A stretch of 64,000 bases of DNA from DASUPK01 sp963815665 (GCA_963815665.1 CAWFHN010000016.1:62001-126000); one strand, 5' to 3'; positions 1 to 8,777 are shown, counted from the first letter of the stretch. Notes: generated by a model not told the origin, from the sequence alone. Numbers and translations: made by a program.

Positions 1-382
1 GCATCCTCAGGTTGGATCCGCCGACCCGCAGGTCGCAGGCGATCGCCATCTCCGCCCCGCCGCCGACCACCGATCCGTGGCACGCGGCGACCGTCGGCTT
101 CGGGAAGGCCGTCAGCACGTCGTAGACCTGGGCGAACAGCTCCATGCGACGCACCCTCCCCTCCTCATCCATCTCCTCGCGGACGTCGGCGCCGGCGGAG
201 AGGCCGAGGTGGTCGTTGGAGGAGATCACCAGGACTCGCGCCGCGGCGTCCTCCCTCGCCCTCGCCAGCCGGGCGAGGATCTCCTCGAGCATCTCCGTGT
301 TGAGTGCGTTCCGCGCCTTCTCCCGCTCCAGGCGGAGCAGCGCCACCTGCTTCTCGTCGACGACGTAGCTGGTCAGCGCCAT
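1..382 (-). CDS. Enoyl-CoA hydratase/isomerase family protein (partial, C-terminus outside window)
   Basis: This gene runs off the left edge; about 127 N-terminal residues are visible. Crotonase-fold enzymes hydrate or isomerise acyl-CoA thioesters in the cytosol. The visible part shows the family pattern: an N-terminal beta strand, then EKARNALNTEML, an oxyanion-hole region around LSAGADVREEM, and later the GSVVGGGAEMAIACDLR block typical of the family. The ATG at 382-380 overlaps the pth stop codon by one base (TGATG), so it is probably translated with pth. The substrate cannot be told from the fragment. Confidence 0.85.
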   Translation of the reverse strand, partial: MALTSYVVDEKQVALLRLEREKARNALNTEMLEEILARLARAREDAAARVLVISSNDHLGLSAGADVREEMDEEGRVRRMELFAQVYDVLTAFPKPTVAACHGSVVGGGAEMAIACDLRVGGSNLRM

Positions 383-1026
383 CAGCTCATCTCCCCCACC
401 AGGCGCTCCACCTCGTCGGCGACGCCGGAGATCAGCAGCCGGACCTCCTCGGCCGGCTCGCGGAAGCGGGAGAGCACATAGCCGGAGACGACCTCGGGGT
501 CCGTGCTGTTCGGCCGGCCGACGCCTCCGCGCACCCGCCAGAAGTCCTTCCCCCCGAGTCCCTGGCTGAGGCTCTTCAGGCCGTTGTGGCCGGCCACCCC
601 GCCGCCGAGCTTCGAGCGCACCTCGCCGAACGGCAGGTCGATCTCGTCGTGGATCGCGATCACGCGATCGAGGGGCACGCCGAGTTCTCCGCGGGCCGGG
701 CCCGCCGCCGAGCCGGACTCGTTCATGAAGGTCTGGGGCAGCAGGATCGCGGCGCGCTGCCCGCCCGGGGCACGGCCTTCAGCGATCAGGCCGCCGTATC
801 GCTTGCGGCCCTTGGGCATCTGCCAGCGGCTGGAGAGCTCGGCTGCGACCTCGAATCCGAGGTTGTGGCGTGTCCCGGCGTAGCGGTCACCGGGATTCCC
901 CAACCCCACGATCAAGACATCCGCGCGGCCGGTACCCCGCTCCGGACCCTGGGCGCCGTCACGCTTGCGGCGCCGCAGCGTCCAGCGGCTAATCCCCGCC
1001 TCCGCCTCCATCGCCGCCGCCTCCAC
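382..1026 (-). CDS. pth: Peptidyl-tRNA hydrolase
   Basis: Pth cleaves the ester bond of peptidyl-tRNAs released from stalled ribosomes, recycling tRNA. The signature GLGNPG at residues 41-46 is followed by TRHNLGF with the catalytic His at about residue 54. The HDEIDLPFG and GGVAGHNGLKS blocks carry the other active-site residues. At 214 aa it is longer than the usual ~190 because about 35 residues precede the first beta strand. This extension lies over the 3-prime end of rplY (38-bp overlap), so a later start is possible. The rplY-pth order is common in bacteria. Confidence 0.95.
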   Translation of the reverse strand: MEAAAMEAEAGISRWTLRRRKRDGAQGPERGTGRADVLIVGLGNPGDRYAGTRHNLGFEVAAELSSRWQMPKGRKRYGGLIAEGRAPGGQRAAILLPQTFMNESGSAAGPARGELGVPLDRVIAIHDEIDLPFGEVRSKLGGGVAGHNGLKSLSQGLGGKDFWRVRGGVGRPNSTDPEVVSGYVLSRFREPAEEVRLLISGVADEVERLVGEMS

Positions 1027-1735
1027 CCGAATCGCCGCCGCCCTCGCCCTCGGGGGCCTCGCCCTCGCGCTCGCCCTCGCCCTCGGCAGCCTCCTCGCCC
1101 TCCGGGGCCTCCTCGCCTTCGCCGACCAGCTCGGCCTCCTCCTCCAGCTCGGGCTCGGGCTCCTCCTCGACGCGCGGCGGGCTGAGCGTGGCGATGGTGA
1201 TCTCCTCGGGATCGTCCGCCATCAGCTTGACGCCGCTGGGGATGGCGACGGAGGCAAGGTTGATCGTGTCGTTGATGACCATCTCGGAGACGTCCACGAT
1301 GATCTGCTCCGGGATCGCGGTCGGCAGCGCCTCGACGGAGATCTCGCGGGTGACGTGCTCGAGCACGCCGCCCTCGCGGACGCCGGGGGCGTTGTCGGTG
1401 CCCTCGAGCTCGATCGCGACCTCGGCCTGGATCTCCTCGTCGAGGCGGACCTCGAGGCAATCGAGATGCGTGACGTCACCGCGGACGGGGTGATGCTGCT
1501 GCTCCTTGATCACGACGGGAACGGCCTTCGTGTCGCCCACCTCGAGGTCGAGGAGCGTCTGCCCCTCCTGCAGGACGTTCCGGAGCTCGCGCTCCCGGAC
1601 CTGGAAGGGCCGGGCCTCGCCGCCCTGCCCGTAGACCACGCCGGGGACCATGCCGTCCCGGCGCAGCCGCCGGGTGGCCCGCGATCCGAAGATGTCGCGA
1701 GGGGAAACCTTGAGTGTGGTCCGGTCCTGTGCCAT
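989..1735 (-). CDS. rplY: 50S ribosomal protein L25/general stress protein Ctc
   Basis: This is the 5S-rRNA-binding protein of the large subunit, long (CTC/TL5) form, 248 aa. The N-terminal domain (LKVSPRDIFGSRATRRLRRDGMVPGVVYG) matches L25, and the beta-rich C-terminal domain follows (about residues 95-185). The last ~60 residues are an acidic Glu/Gly tail ending in a Gly-Asp run, which is low-complexity. I chose the ATG at 1735 because MAQDRTTLKV matches typical L25 starts; the open frame continues 81 codons upstream without homology. It overlaps pth at its 3-prime end. Confidence 0.92.
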   Translation of the reverse strand: MAQDRTTLKVSPRDIFGSRATRRLRRDGMVPGVVYGQGGEARPFQVRERELRNVLQEGQTLLDLEVGDTKAVPVVIKEQQHHPVRGDVTHLDCLEVRLDEEIQAEVAIELEGTDNAPGVREGGVLEHVTREISVEALPTAIPEQIIVDVSEMVINDTINLASVAIPSGVKLMADDPEEITIATLSPPRVEEEPEPELEEEAELVGEGEEAPEGEEAAEGEGEREGEAPEGEGGGDSGGGGGDGGGGGD

Positions 1736-1784
1736 TTGAACGAGCGCTACGCTCGGGCGCCAGGATAGGAAATGACGGGAGCCA

Positions 1785-3335
1785 ATGGGCAGCGACCGAC
1801 ACATCGACCAACCAGATGAGCCGGACCGGCAGGAACCGGCGGGCGAGAGCGAGGACGAGAGCTGGGGCATAGAGATCCTCCGCTCGGATCCGGGTGAACG
1901 CTCCGACCCTCCCGAGCCCGAGCGCCAGGAGGGCGAGATCCCCCAGAGCCGGATCAGGCGCTCGGCCAAGCTCGGCACCGCGGTCGGCGGGCAGGCGACT
2001 CGCTACGCGGGGACCGCCGCCGCCAACGTCGTCCGCTCGGACGAGAAGGCCGAGGAGCGGCTCGAGACCCGGCACATCGAGACGGCTCTCAAGATGGCCT
2101 CCGTCCTCGGTGAGATGAAGGGCGCGGCGATGAAGATCGGCCAGATGGCCTCATTCATCGACGTCGACTTCCTCCCGCCCGAGTATCGCGAGATCTACCA
2201 GAAGCAGCTCTCGATGCTGCGCACCCACGCGCCCGCGATGCCCTGGGAGAGGGTGCGCACGGTGCTGGAGGAGGAATACGACGAGCGGCCGGAGAGCGTG
2301 TTCGCATCGATCGAGGAGGAGGCGTTCGCGGCCGCCTCGATCGGGCAGGTCCACCGGGCGACGCTTCACGACGGATCGAAGGTCGCGGTGAAGATCCAGT
2401 ACCCCGGCGTCGCGGACGCCCTCGAGTCGGACGTCGCCAACATGGGCATCCTGCTGCGCCTCGCCAGAGCGCTCGCCCCGGGCCTCGACGCCAAGGCCGT
2501 CGCCTCGGAGCTGCGCGAGCGCGTCCTCGAGGAGCTCGACTACGAGTTCGAGGCGCAGAACCAGCGGACCTTCGCCCGCGCCTACGAGGACCACCCGTTC
2601 ATCTTCGTCCCCAAGGTGCACTCGCGGCTCTCCCGCCGGCGGGTGCTGGTCAGCGACTACGTCGAGGGACGCGGGTTCGACGAGGTCAAGGACCTCGAGC
2701 AGGACGAGCGCGACATCTTCGGCGAGATCGTCTTCCGCTTCTGCTTTGGCTCGATCTACCACCTGCAGCACTTCAACGCCGACACTCATCCGGGCAACTA
2801 CCTGCTGATGGAGGACGGCCGGGTCGCGTTCCTCGACTTCGGGATGACCAAGCGGCTCACCACCCAGCAGATCCAGCTCGAGCAGCGGGCGATGGACGCC
2901 GCCGGGCGCGACGACCCGGAGGGGCTGCGGCAAGCGCTCCACGACCTCGGATTCGTCGCCGACACGAGCCGCGTCGACGCCGAGCGGCTGATGGAGCACG
3001 TCAAGATGGTCGGCGGCTGGTACCTGGAGGACAAGGAGACCCAGATCACGCCCAGGCGTGTGATGAAGATGATCGAGGTGACCTCCGATCCGCGCTCGGA
3101 CTTCTTCGACCTGGTTCGCAAGGAGAGCCTGCCCGCCGACGAGCTGATGGGGCGGCGGATGGAGACCGGGCTGCTGGCGGTGCTGGCCCAGCTGCGGTCC
3201 AGGGCCAACTGGCACCGGATCATGCGGGAGTGGGTCTACGGGGATCCGCCCTCCACCGTCCTCGGCGAGGTCGAGTGGCGCTACTTCGAGCGGCGGGGCA
3301 CCGCCCAGACGCCCGGCCTGCCGACCCGGGTCTAG
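1785..3335 (+). CDS. ABC1/UbiB-family atypical kinase
   Basis: This 516-aa protein belongs to the ABC1/ADCK/UbiB atypical kinases, ATPases often linked to isoprenoid-lipid metabolism. It has the KIGQ motif at residues 117-120, the Ala-rich loop AAASIGQVH at 182-190 that replaces the usual P-loop, the VAVK lysine near 203, the catalytic NADTHPGNYL block and FLDFGM metal-binding motif in the second half. The first ~55 residues are charged and probably disordered. No membrane segment is evident. It is transcribed alone and converges with the phosphodiesterase gene, sharing the tetranucleotide CTAG as stop codon on both strands. Confidence 0.9.
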   Translation: MGSDRHIDQPDEPDRQEPAGESEDESWGIEILRSDPGERSDPPEPERQEGEIPQSRIRRSAKLGTAVGGQATRYAGTAAANVVRSDEKAEERLETRHIETALKMASVLGEMKGAAMKIGQMASFIDVDFLPPEYREIYQKQLSMLRTHAPAMPWERVRTVLEEEYDERPESVFASIEEEAFAAASIGQVHRATLHDGSKVAVKIQYPGVADALESDVANMGILLRLARALAPGLDAKAVASELRERVLEELDYEFEAQNQRTFARAYEDHPFIFVPKVHSRLSRRRVLVSDYVEGRGFDEVKDLEQDERDIFGEIVFRFCFGSIYHLQHFNADTHPGNYLLMEDGRVAFLDFGMTKRLTTQQIQLEQRAMDAAGRDDPEGLRQALHDLGFVADTSRVDAERLMEHVKMVGGWYLEDKETQITPRRVMKMIEVTSDPRSDFFDLVRKESLPADELMGRRMETGLLAVLAQLRSRANWHRIMREWVYGDPPSTVLGEVEWRYFERRGTAQTPGLPTRV

Positions 3336-4081
3336 ACGAAGAGCCTGGGGTCGTTCGAGCAGATCCCGTCCACGCCCATGCTGACCAGCTCGCGTATGCG
3401 ATCGGCATCGTCGACGGTCCAGGCGATCAGCTCGACGCCGATGTCATGCGCGACGTCGACGGCCTTCGGCGTGATGATCGGGTGGTAGACCCAGACCGAG
3501 TCGACCTTGAGCTCCGGTCCCTGCTTGGCGAGGACGCCCGGATAGCGCCGGCGAAGCGCGGATAGCCCCGCCCTCAGCGCCGGCTGGGCCCAGCCGTACT
3601 GGGTCCAGTCTCGCTTCGTCTTCGGGTACGTCCAGCCAAGCCGCAGTTCCGGCGCGAGCTGGCGGAGCTTGCGCAGGCTCTCCACCTCCTGGGTGGAGAC
3701 CATGGCTCGATCGAGCAGGCCGCGGCCCTCCAGCGCCCCGGCGAGCTCCGCCTCGCGCCCCGCCAGCTTCAGGTCGCAGTCGATCTCCACCTCGTCGAGC
3801 GGCGCCTCCAGGAAGAGGTCAAGGGCCTCCGTCAGGTCCATCGGCTGCCGTGTGAGAGCGTCGTCGTAGTCGTGGGCGACGATCAGGCGCCCCTCCTGCT
3901 CACGGAGAACGTCCAGCTCGATCATGTCGACGCCCTGCTCGACGGCGGCATCGAAGCTCTCGGCGGTGTTGCCCGCGATGATCCCGTCGGCGCCCTTGTG
4001 GCCGATTCGGCGGTAGCTCGGACCCTCTTCCGGCGCCTCCTTCTTTCCCTGTTTGGGCTCGGCCGCCATGGCGGCGCACAC
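3332..4081 (-). CDS. Glycerophosphodiester phosphodiesterase family protein
   Basis: GDPD enzymes hydrolyse glycerophosphodiesters to glycerol-3-phosphate and an alcohol. The TIM-barrel signature is present: His28, metal-ligand pair Glu55/Asp57 in MIELDV, and the second His70 in VAHD. Two consensus positions differ: the usual HRG is HKG, and the ENT motif is GNT. The C-terminal block TVDDADRIRELVSMGVDGICSNDPRL is classic for the family. No signal peptide is seen. The start is either this GTG or the ATG at 4069; neither has a strong ribosome-binding site. Confidence 0.88.
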   Translation of the reverse strand: MCAAMAAEPKQGKKEAPEEGPSYRRIGHKGADGIIAGNTAESFDAAVEQGVDMIELDVLREQEGRLIVAHDYDDALTRQPMDLTEALDLFLEAPLDEVEIDCDLKLAGREAELAGALEGRGLLDRAMVSTQEVESLRKLRQLAPELRLGWTYPKTKRDWTQYGWAQPALRAGLSALRRRYPGVLAKQGPELKVDSVWVYHPIITPKAVDVAHDIGVELIAWTVDDADRIRELVSMGVDGICSNDPRLFV

Positions 4082-4110
4082 TAGAGGGTGCTACGGAGAG
4101 GCGCCCGTAG

Positions 4111-4208
4111 ACGGCTTCGCCATCAGATCGCGGCCACAGGCGGCCACCCACGACAAGTCGCTACGGCTTCGCCTCCGCTCCTGGATGGAGTGGCCTGGTG
4201 GCCGCTAG
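4111..4208. repeat. Dispersed foldback repeat, copy A
   Basis: One of four copies in the window. It begins ACGGCTTCGCCATCAGATCG and ends GGTGGCCGCTAG. The left arm (GCGGCCAC at about 4130-4137) is complementary to the right arm (GTGGCCGC at about 4198-4205), so the element can fold back. The terminal CTAG contains the prs stop codon. It also carries the shared internal block CAAGTCGCTACGG. Copies B, C and D are at 21308, 33026 and 63525. Confidence 0.8.
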
Positions 4209-5233
4209 AAGAGCTGGTTCTCGCCAGCAAAGATCTCCGAGACCGAGTCGTCGGTGAAGATCCGGCGCATCGAGTCGGCCAGCGTCTGGGCGGCCGAGAT
4301 CACGGTGATGTTGTCCGGGGCCCCGGGGCGCTGGGGCATCGTGTCGGTGACCACGATCCGCTCGATCCCCGAGTTCTCCGGGGCGAGCCGCTCATAGGCG
4401 GGGTCCGAGAAGACCCCGTGGGTGGCGACGGCGAGCACGCGCTTGGCGCCCTCATCGAGGACGGTCTGCGCCGCGGCCGTGAGGGTGCCGGCCGTGTCGA
4501 TCATGTCGTCGACCAGGACGGCGGTCTTGTCCTTGACCTCACCGACGACGTAGCCGATCTCGGCGACCTGCTGCGCGGGGCGCTCCTTCTCCATCACGGC
4601 CCAATGGGTCCCGATCTTGCGGGCGAAGTTGCGCGCGGTCTTGACGCGGCCGGCATCCGGGGAGACGATCACGAGCTCCTCGTCGAAGCCCATGTCGGCA
4701 ACGTACTGGGCGAGCATCGGCATCGCGGTCATGTGGTCCAGTGGGACATGGAAGAAGCCCTGCACCTGGCCGGCGTGGAGGTCCATGGTGAGCACGCGGT
4801 CGACCCCGACGCCCTCCAGGCACTTGGCCACGATCCGCGCGGAGATCGGCTCGCGCGGAGCCGCCTTCTTGTCCTGGCGCGCGTAGCCGTACCAGGGCAT
4901 CACGGCGATGATCCGGTGGGCCGAGGCGCCCTGCGCCGCGTCGATCATCGCCAGCAGCTCCATCAGGGCGTCGTTCGGAGTCATCCCCTCGAGCTCATTC
5001 GCGGCTGTCGACTGGACAATGAAGACGTCGGCGCCGCGGATCGACTCCTCGTAGCGGCAGTAGACCTCTCCGTTGGAGAAGGTCTTCAGCGTGACGTCGC
5101 CGAGGTCGACCGCGAGGTGACGGGCGATGTTGGAGGCGAGCTCGCCGGAGGCGCGGCCGCCGAAGACCATCAGGCGCTTTCGGTAGTCCTGAACGATCTC
5201 CGACATCGGCTGGGGCTGCTCGATTGTGCTCAC
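4205..5233 (-). CDS. prs: Ribose-phosphate pyrophosphokinase
   Basis: PRPP synthetase transfers pyrophosphate from ATP to ribose-5-phosphate, supplying purine, pyrimidine, His, Trp and NAD synthesis. The protein (342 aa) has the N-terminal FSNGEVYCRYEESIRGADVFIVQ segment, the YARQDKK flexible-loop region, the MDLHAGQVQGFF block and the PRPP-binding motif VLVDDMIDTAGT. The GTG start overlaps the glmU stop by four bases (GTGA), so the two are translationally coupled. This links UDP-GlcNAc and PRPP synthesis, an arrangement known in other Gram-positive bacteria. Its stop codon lies inside foldback repeat copy A. Confidence 0.97.
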   Translation of the reverse strand: MSTIEQPQPMSEIVQDYRKRLMVFGGRASGELASNIARHLAVDLGDVTLKTFSNGEVYCRYEESIRGADVFIVQSTAANELEGMTPNDALMELLAMIDAAQGASAHRIIAVMPWYGYARQDKKAAPREPISARIVAKCLEGVGVDRVLTMDLHAGQVQGFFHVPLDHMTAMPMLAQYVADMGFDEELVIVSPDAGRVKTARNFARKIGTHWAVMEKERPAQQVAEIGYVVGEVKDKTAVLVDDMIDTAGTLTAAAQTVLDEGAKRVLAVATHGVFSDPAYERLAPENSGIERIVVTDTMPQRPGAPDNITVISAAQTLADSMRRIFTDDSVSEIFAGENQLF

Positions 5234-6630
5234 GAGTCTTCTCCCTCGCTCGATTCCTTGTCCTTCTTCGCCGCGTAGCCCTCGACGTTCTTCTGCTTCG
5301 GCCGTGAGATTCCCAATGCCCCGGGCGGTACGTCCTCGCTGATCACCGATCCGGCCCCAGTGTATGCGTCGTCGCCGACTTCTACGGGAGCGACGAAGGT
5401 GGTGTCAACCCCGGTGTGAACGTTCTTCCCGATCTTGGTGCGATTTTTGTTGCGGCCGTCGTAGTTGGCGGTGACGGTGGTCGCCCCAAGATTGGTCCCC
5501 TCCCCCACCTCGGCGTCGCCGATGTAGGAGAGGTGGGGCACCTTGGCGCCCGGCCCGATCTCCGAGTTCTTGATCTCGACGAACGTCCCGGCCTTGGCCC
5601 CCTCGCCGATCCGGGCGTTCGGTCGCAGGTAGGTGAACGGCCCGACCTTCGCCTTGTCGGCGACCTCGCAGCCGGTCAGGTAGGAGTGGATGACGGTGGC
5701 GCGCTCTCCCACCGTCGAGTCGATCAGGGTGGTCATCGGCCCGATGCTGCTGCCCGATCCGACGGCCGTGGCGCCGCGCAGGGAGGTGCCGGGGAGGATG
5801 GTCGCGTCGGGCTCGATCCGGACGTCGGCGTCGATCCAGGTCGCGCCGGGATCAACGATCGTGACGCCCGCACGCATGTGGGCGAGCAGGATCCGGCGGC
5901 GTGCCTCGTCGGTGACACGGGCGAGGTCGGCGCGGTCGTTGACGCCGAGGTTGACCGCCGGGTCGCCGACCAGATGGGCGATCACCCGGCCGCCGGCCTT
6001 GCGGATCAGGGGCAGCACGTCGGGCAGGTAGTACTCGCCCTGGGCGTTGTCGTTGGTCAGGCCGTCGAGGGCATCCGCAAGCGGCTCGGCCGCGAACGCG
6101 TAGGTGCCGGCGTTCACCTCCTTGACCTCGAGCTCCTCCCGGGAGGCATCTCCCGGGTTCTTCGCCTCGACGATCCGCTCGATCTCGCCGTCGGCGGCCC
6201 GAATCACACGGCCGAAGGTGCCAGGATCCTCAAGCTCCGTGGTCATCATCGTCGCGGCGGCGCCGGCCTCGCTATGGGCCGCGAGCATGCCGTCGATCGC
6301 ATCCGCGCCGAGCAGCGGCGTGTCGCCCGAGAGGACCACGACGGTGCCGGACGCCCTGACGACGTCGGCCGCCGCTCGCAGCGCACCGCCCGTACCGTCG
6401 GCCTCGGGCTGGACGATCGTCTCGGTGCCGTTGGGCAGCACCGAGGAGAGGTCGCGATCGGGCGAGACGATCACGCAGACCCGGCCGGCGCCCGCCTCGC
6501 GCGCGGCGAGGATCGGCCAGGCGATCATCGGCCGCCCGCAGACCTCGTGCAGGACCTTGGGCAGCGCCGAGTGCATGCGCGTGCCCTGTCCCGCCGCCAT
6601 GATCAGGGCCGTTGTGGCCGGGGGATTCAC
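5230..6630 (-). CDS. glmU: Bifunctional N-acetylglucosamine-1-phosphate uridyltransferase/glucosamine-1-phosphate acetyltransferase
   Basis: GlmU makes UDP-GlcNAc for peptidoglycan and surface glycans. Residues ~8-230 are the uridyltransferase with LIMAAGQGTRM, LPKVLHEVCGRPMI and the GEYYLPDV block. The remainder is a left-handed beta-helix acetyltransferase with hexapeptide repeats, including GPFTYLRPNARIG and LGATTVTANYDG. I place the start at the GTG at 6630 (VNPPATTALIMAAG), giving 466 aa, normal for GlmU; the open frame upstream has no homology. A Glu/Lys-rich tail ends the protein. It overlaps prs by 4 bp. Confidence 0.96.
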   Translation of the reverse strand: MNPPATTALIMAAGQGTRMHSALPKVLHEVCGRPMIAWPILAAREAGAGRVCVIVSPDRDLSSVLPNGTETIVQPEADGTGGALRAAADVVRASGTVVVLSGDTPLLGADAIDGMLAAHSEAGAAATMMTTELEDPGTFGRVIRAADGEIERIVEAKNPGDASREELEVKEVNAGTYAFAAEPLADALDGLTNDNAQGEYYLPDVLPLIRKAGGRVIAHLVGDPAVNLGVNDRADLARVTDEARRRILLAHMRAGVTIVDPGATWIDADVRIEPDATILPGTSLRGATAVGSGSSIGPMTTLIDSTVGERATVIHSYLTGCEVADKAKVGPFTYLRPNARIGEGAKAGTFVEIKNSEIGPGAKVPHLSYIGDAEVGEGTNLGATTVTANYDGRNKNRTKIGKNVHTGVDTTFVAPVEVGDDAYTGAGSVISEDVPPGALGISRPKQKNVEGYAAKKDKESSEGEDS

Positions 6631-6700
6631 AGCGGAATCGTAGATGCAGCGGGCCCGCCCGCTGGTCGTGGGCGACCGGCTGGGCGTCCGCCCCCAGCGG

Positions 6701-7348
6701 CTATGCGGGCTGCTCGGCCTCCTGCGCCTCGAACGCGGCCCTGACCAGTTCGACGATCTCCGGCGGCGCCTTCTCGGGAGAACCGGCGTCGTGCGGCGGC
6801 TGCGGGTCGTACTCGATGCCGAGCTGTACCGCCTGGGCGACTTCCGGCCCGTTGATACGGGTGACGAGGTGGAGGGCCATGTCGATCCCGGACGAGACCC
6901 CCGCCGCCGTGACGATCTTGCCGTGCTGCACGACACGGTCGGGGACGGGCTCGGCGCCGAGCTCGGCGAGCACGTCCCGCGCGAGCCAGTGTGTGGTCGC
7001 CGGGACGCCATCGAGGAGGCCGGCCGCGGCCAGCAGCAGCGAGCCCGTGCAGACGGAGGTCGTCCAGGTGCTGGTCTCGTGGACGCCCCTGATCCACTCG
7101 TGGAGCGGCTCGTGCTCGAGCAACATGCGGTTGCCGAAGCCGCCGGGGACCACCACGACGTCGGGGCTCGTGATCTCGTCGAGGGAGGCGTCGGCCACCA
7201 GGGAGAGAGTGTCCGACTCGTTGCGCACCGGACCGGCCCGCTCGGCGACGAAGATCGACTCGTTGCCGGGCACCGAGTTGAGGACGTCGTGCGGCCCCGT
7301 GATGTCGAGGGCGGTGAAGCGGTCGTAGAGCAGGTAGGCGACTTGCAT
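6701..7348 (-). CDS. DJ-1/PfpI family protein
   Basis: This 215-aa cytosolic protein has the DJ-1/PfpI fold with the nucleophile elbow TTSVCTGS (Cys100) and the strand VVVVPGGFG. The pattern FTALDITGPHDVL near the N-terminus is typical of the isonitrile hydratase/GlxA-like subgroup rather than of DJ-1 deglycases. It lies 12 bp downstream of a GlxA-type regulator that carries the same fold, so the two are probably co-transcribed and may respond to the same small molecule. The substrate is unknown. Confidence 0.85.
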   Translation of the reverse strand: MQVAYLLYDRFTALDITGPHDVLNSVPGNESIFVAERAGPVRNESDTLSLVADASLDEITSPDVVVVPGGFGNRMLLEHEPLHEWIRGVHETSTWTTSVCTGSLLLAAAGLLDGVPATTHWLARDVLAELGAEPVPDRVVQHGKIVTAAGVSSGIDMALHLVTRINGPEVAQAVQLGIEYDPQPPHDAGSPEKAPPEIVELVRAAFEAQEAEQPA

Positions 7349-7360
7349 CTGGGTCTCCTC

Positions 7361-8359
7361 TCAGTGGACGGTTGCGGCCGGGTCGGGGGCTCTGCGGAAG
7401 CGGGCGCGGTAGGAGGCCGGCGGGGTGCCGATCCGGCGCGCGAAGGCTCGGCGCATCGTCTCCGGCGTGCCGAAGCCGCAGCGGGCCGAGACGAGCTCGA
7501 TCGGATCGGCGCCGTCCTCGAGCAGCTGCCGGGCGCGTTCCACCCGGAGCTCCTCCACGTAGGCGGCGGGGGTCATGCCCGTCTCGCGCCGGAAGAAGCG
7601 GGCGAAGTTGCGCGGGCTCATCGCGGCGCGCCCAGCCAGCGCGTCGACGCGCAGATCGGCGTCGAGGTTGTCCGCGATCCAGGACTGGAGCTCCCGCAGG
7701 GGCCGCCGCTCAGCGAGCTGAGCCGAGAGGTGGGTGCTGAACTGCGCCTGGCCGCCGGGACGCTGGAGGAAGAGGACGAGCCAGCGCGCGATATCCACCG
7801 CGGTCTCGCGGCCGAGATCCTCCTCCACCAGCGCGAGGGAGAGGTCCATCCCCGAGGTGACGCCGGCCGAGGTCCAGACGTTGCCGTCGCGGACGAAGAT
7901 CGGGTTAGGGTCGACGGTGAGCTCCGGGTGGCGGCGGGCGAGCTCGGCGGTCGAGGCCCAGTGCGTCGTGCAGGTCTTCCCCTCCAGCAGCCCGGCGCGG
8001 GCAAGCAGGAACGTCCCGGAGCAGACCGAGGTCACGCGGCGGGAGCGCCGCGCGGCGCTGCGAATCCAGCGGATCAGGGAAGCGTCGTTCTCGGCCTTTG
8101 CCACCCCGAAGCCGCCGGCGACGATCAGGGTGTCGATCGGGCCGCGGCAGCGGGCCGTGGTCGTCTTGGGCGCGATGCCATAGCCGCCTGCCCTGGTGGT
8201 GATCGGCCCGGGCTCCTTGGCGACCACCTCGACGGTGTAGGCGCCACCGCCGGCAAGCGCATCGGCGCCGGCGAACACCTCGGCCGGCCCGATCACGTCG
8301 AGCGGCTGCACGCCGGAGAAGGCGAGGATCACTACCCGTCGAGGCTTGGCGGAGGCCAC
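7361..8359 (-). CDS. GlxA family transcriptional regulator (DJ-1-like sensor plus AraC DNA-binding domain)
   Basis: This is a 332-aa two-domain regulator. Residues ~8-180 are a DJ-1/PfpI-like domain with the SVCSGTFLLA elbow (Cys113); residues ~215-325 form an AraC-type double helix-turn-helix, with MSPRNFARFFRRETGMTPAAYV and the second helix region CGFGTPETMRRAFARRIGTPPASYR. It probably senses a ligand through the first domain and controls its own operon with the downstream DJ-1 enzyme. The gene is the first of this pair, and the region upstream holds tRNA-Gln. Confidence 0.9.
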   Translation of the reverse strand: MASAKPRRVVILAFSGVQPLDVIGPAEVFAGADALAGGGAYTVEVVAKEPGPITTRAGGYGIAPKTTTARCRGPIDTLIVAGGFGVAKAENDASLIRWIRSAARRSRRVTSVCSGTFLLARAGLLEGKTCTTHWASTAELARRHPELTVDPNPIFVRDGNVWTSAGVTSGMDLSLALVEEDLGRETAVDIARWLVLFLQRPGGQAQFSTHLSAQLAERRPLRELQSWIADNLDADLRVDALAGRAAMSPRNFARFFRRETGMTPAAYVEELRVERARQLLEDGADPIELVSARCGFGTPETMRRAFARRIGTPPASYRARFRRAPDPAATVH

Positions 8360-8429
8360 GGGGGAATCATGGCCCTATCCCGATCTGTCTGCAATGACCA
8401 ATTACGGACGATTCCTGCCATCCGTGGAG

Positions 8430-8501
8430 CTGGGGAGCTCGGATTTGAACCGAGTCTTGATCCTCCAAAGGGACCCGTGCTGCCAGTTACACCACTCCCC
8501 A
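8430..8501 (-). tRNA. tRNA-Gln (anticodon TTG)
   Basis: The 72-nt cloverleaf is complete on the minus strand: acceptor stem TGGGGAG pairs with CTCCCCA, the D-arm is GTG/CAC, the anticodon stem GGTCC/GGATC holds loop CTTTGGA (TTG), and the T-arm CTCGG/CCGAG holds TTCAAAT. The discriminator base is G and CCA is not encoded. Confidence 0.95.
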
Positions 8502-8540
8502 GGGGGAGAAATCAGTGTATGCCGGGGTTAACCTGAAGGC

Positions 8541-8777
8541 ATGGAGCCAACCCTCTCCGAGCGACTCGATGAGCGCCTGCAGCGGATGGAGGCAAAGATG
8601 GATGCCGGCTTCGACAGGGTCGACCGAGACATCAGGGAGCTCCGGGGAACTGTCGACCGAGACATCAGAGAGCTCCGGGGAACTGTTCTTCGTTTCGGCG
8701 GAGGCATCATGGTGGGTCTTGTCGGAGTGATATTGGCGCTCATCGGTGTGATCGGAGTGATCCTCTCTACCAACTGA
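8541..8777 (+). CDS. Small coiled-coil membrane protein with an 11-residue tandem repeat
   Basis: This 78-aa protein has an N-terminal amphipathic region (SERLDERLQRMEAKMDAGFDRV), two copies of VDRDIRELRGT and a C-terminal hydrophobic helix from about residue 52 to 75. The repeat is encoded by a 33-bp direct duplication (8619-8651 and 8652-8684, one mismatch). The layout resembles XhlA-like or DUF1640-like small proteins with a coiled coil followed by a membrane anchor, but I cannot assign a family. The topology predicts a membrane-tethered oligomer. It is a plausible real gene because hydrophobic pattern and length are coherent. Confidence 0.6.
   Translation: MEPTLSERLDERLQRMEAKMDAGFDRVDRDIRELRGTVDRDIRELRGTVLRFGGGIMVGLVGVILALIGVIGVILSTN

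Noticed and set aside
4088..5278. Long plus-strand open frame opposite prs (396 codons)
   Set aside because: It is antisense to prs, has the His/Asp/Gly-rich makeup of GC-rich shadow frames and no family pattern.
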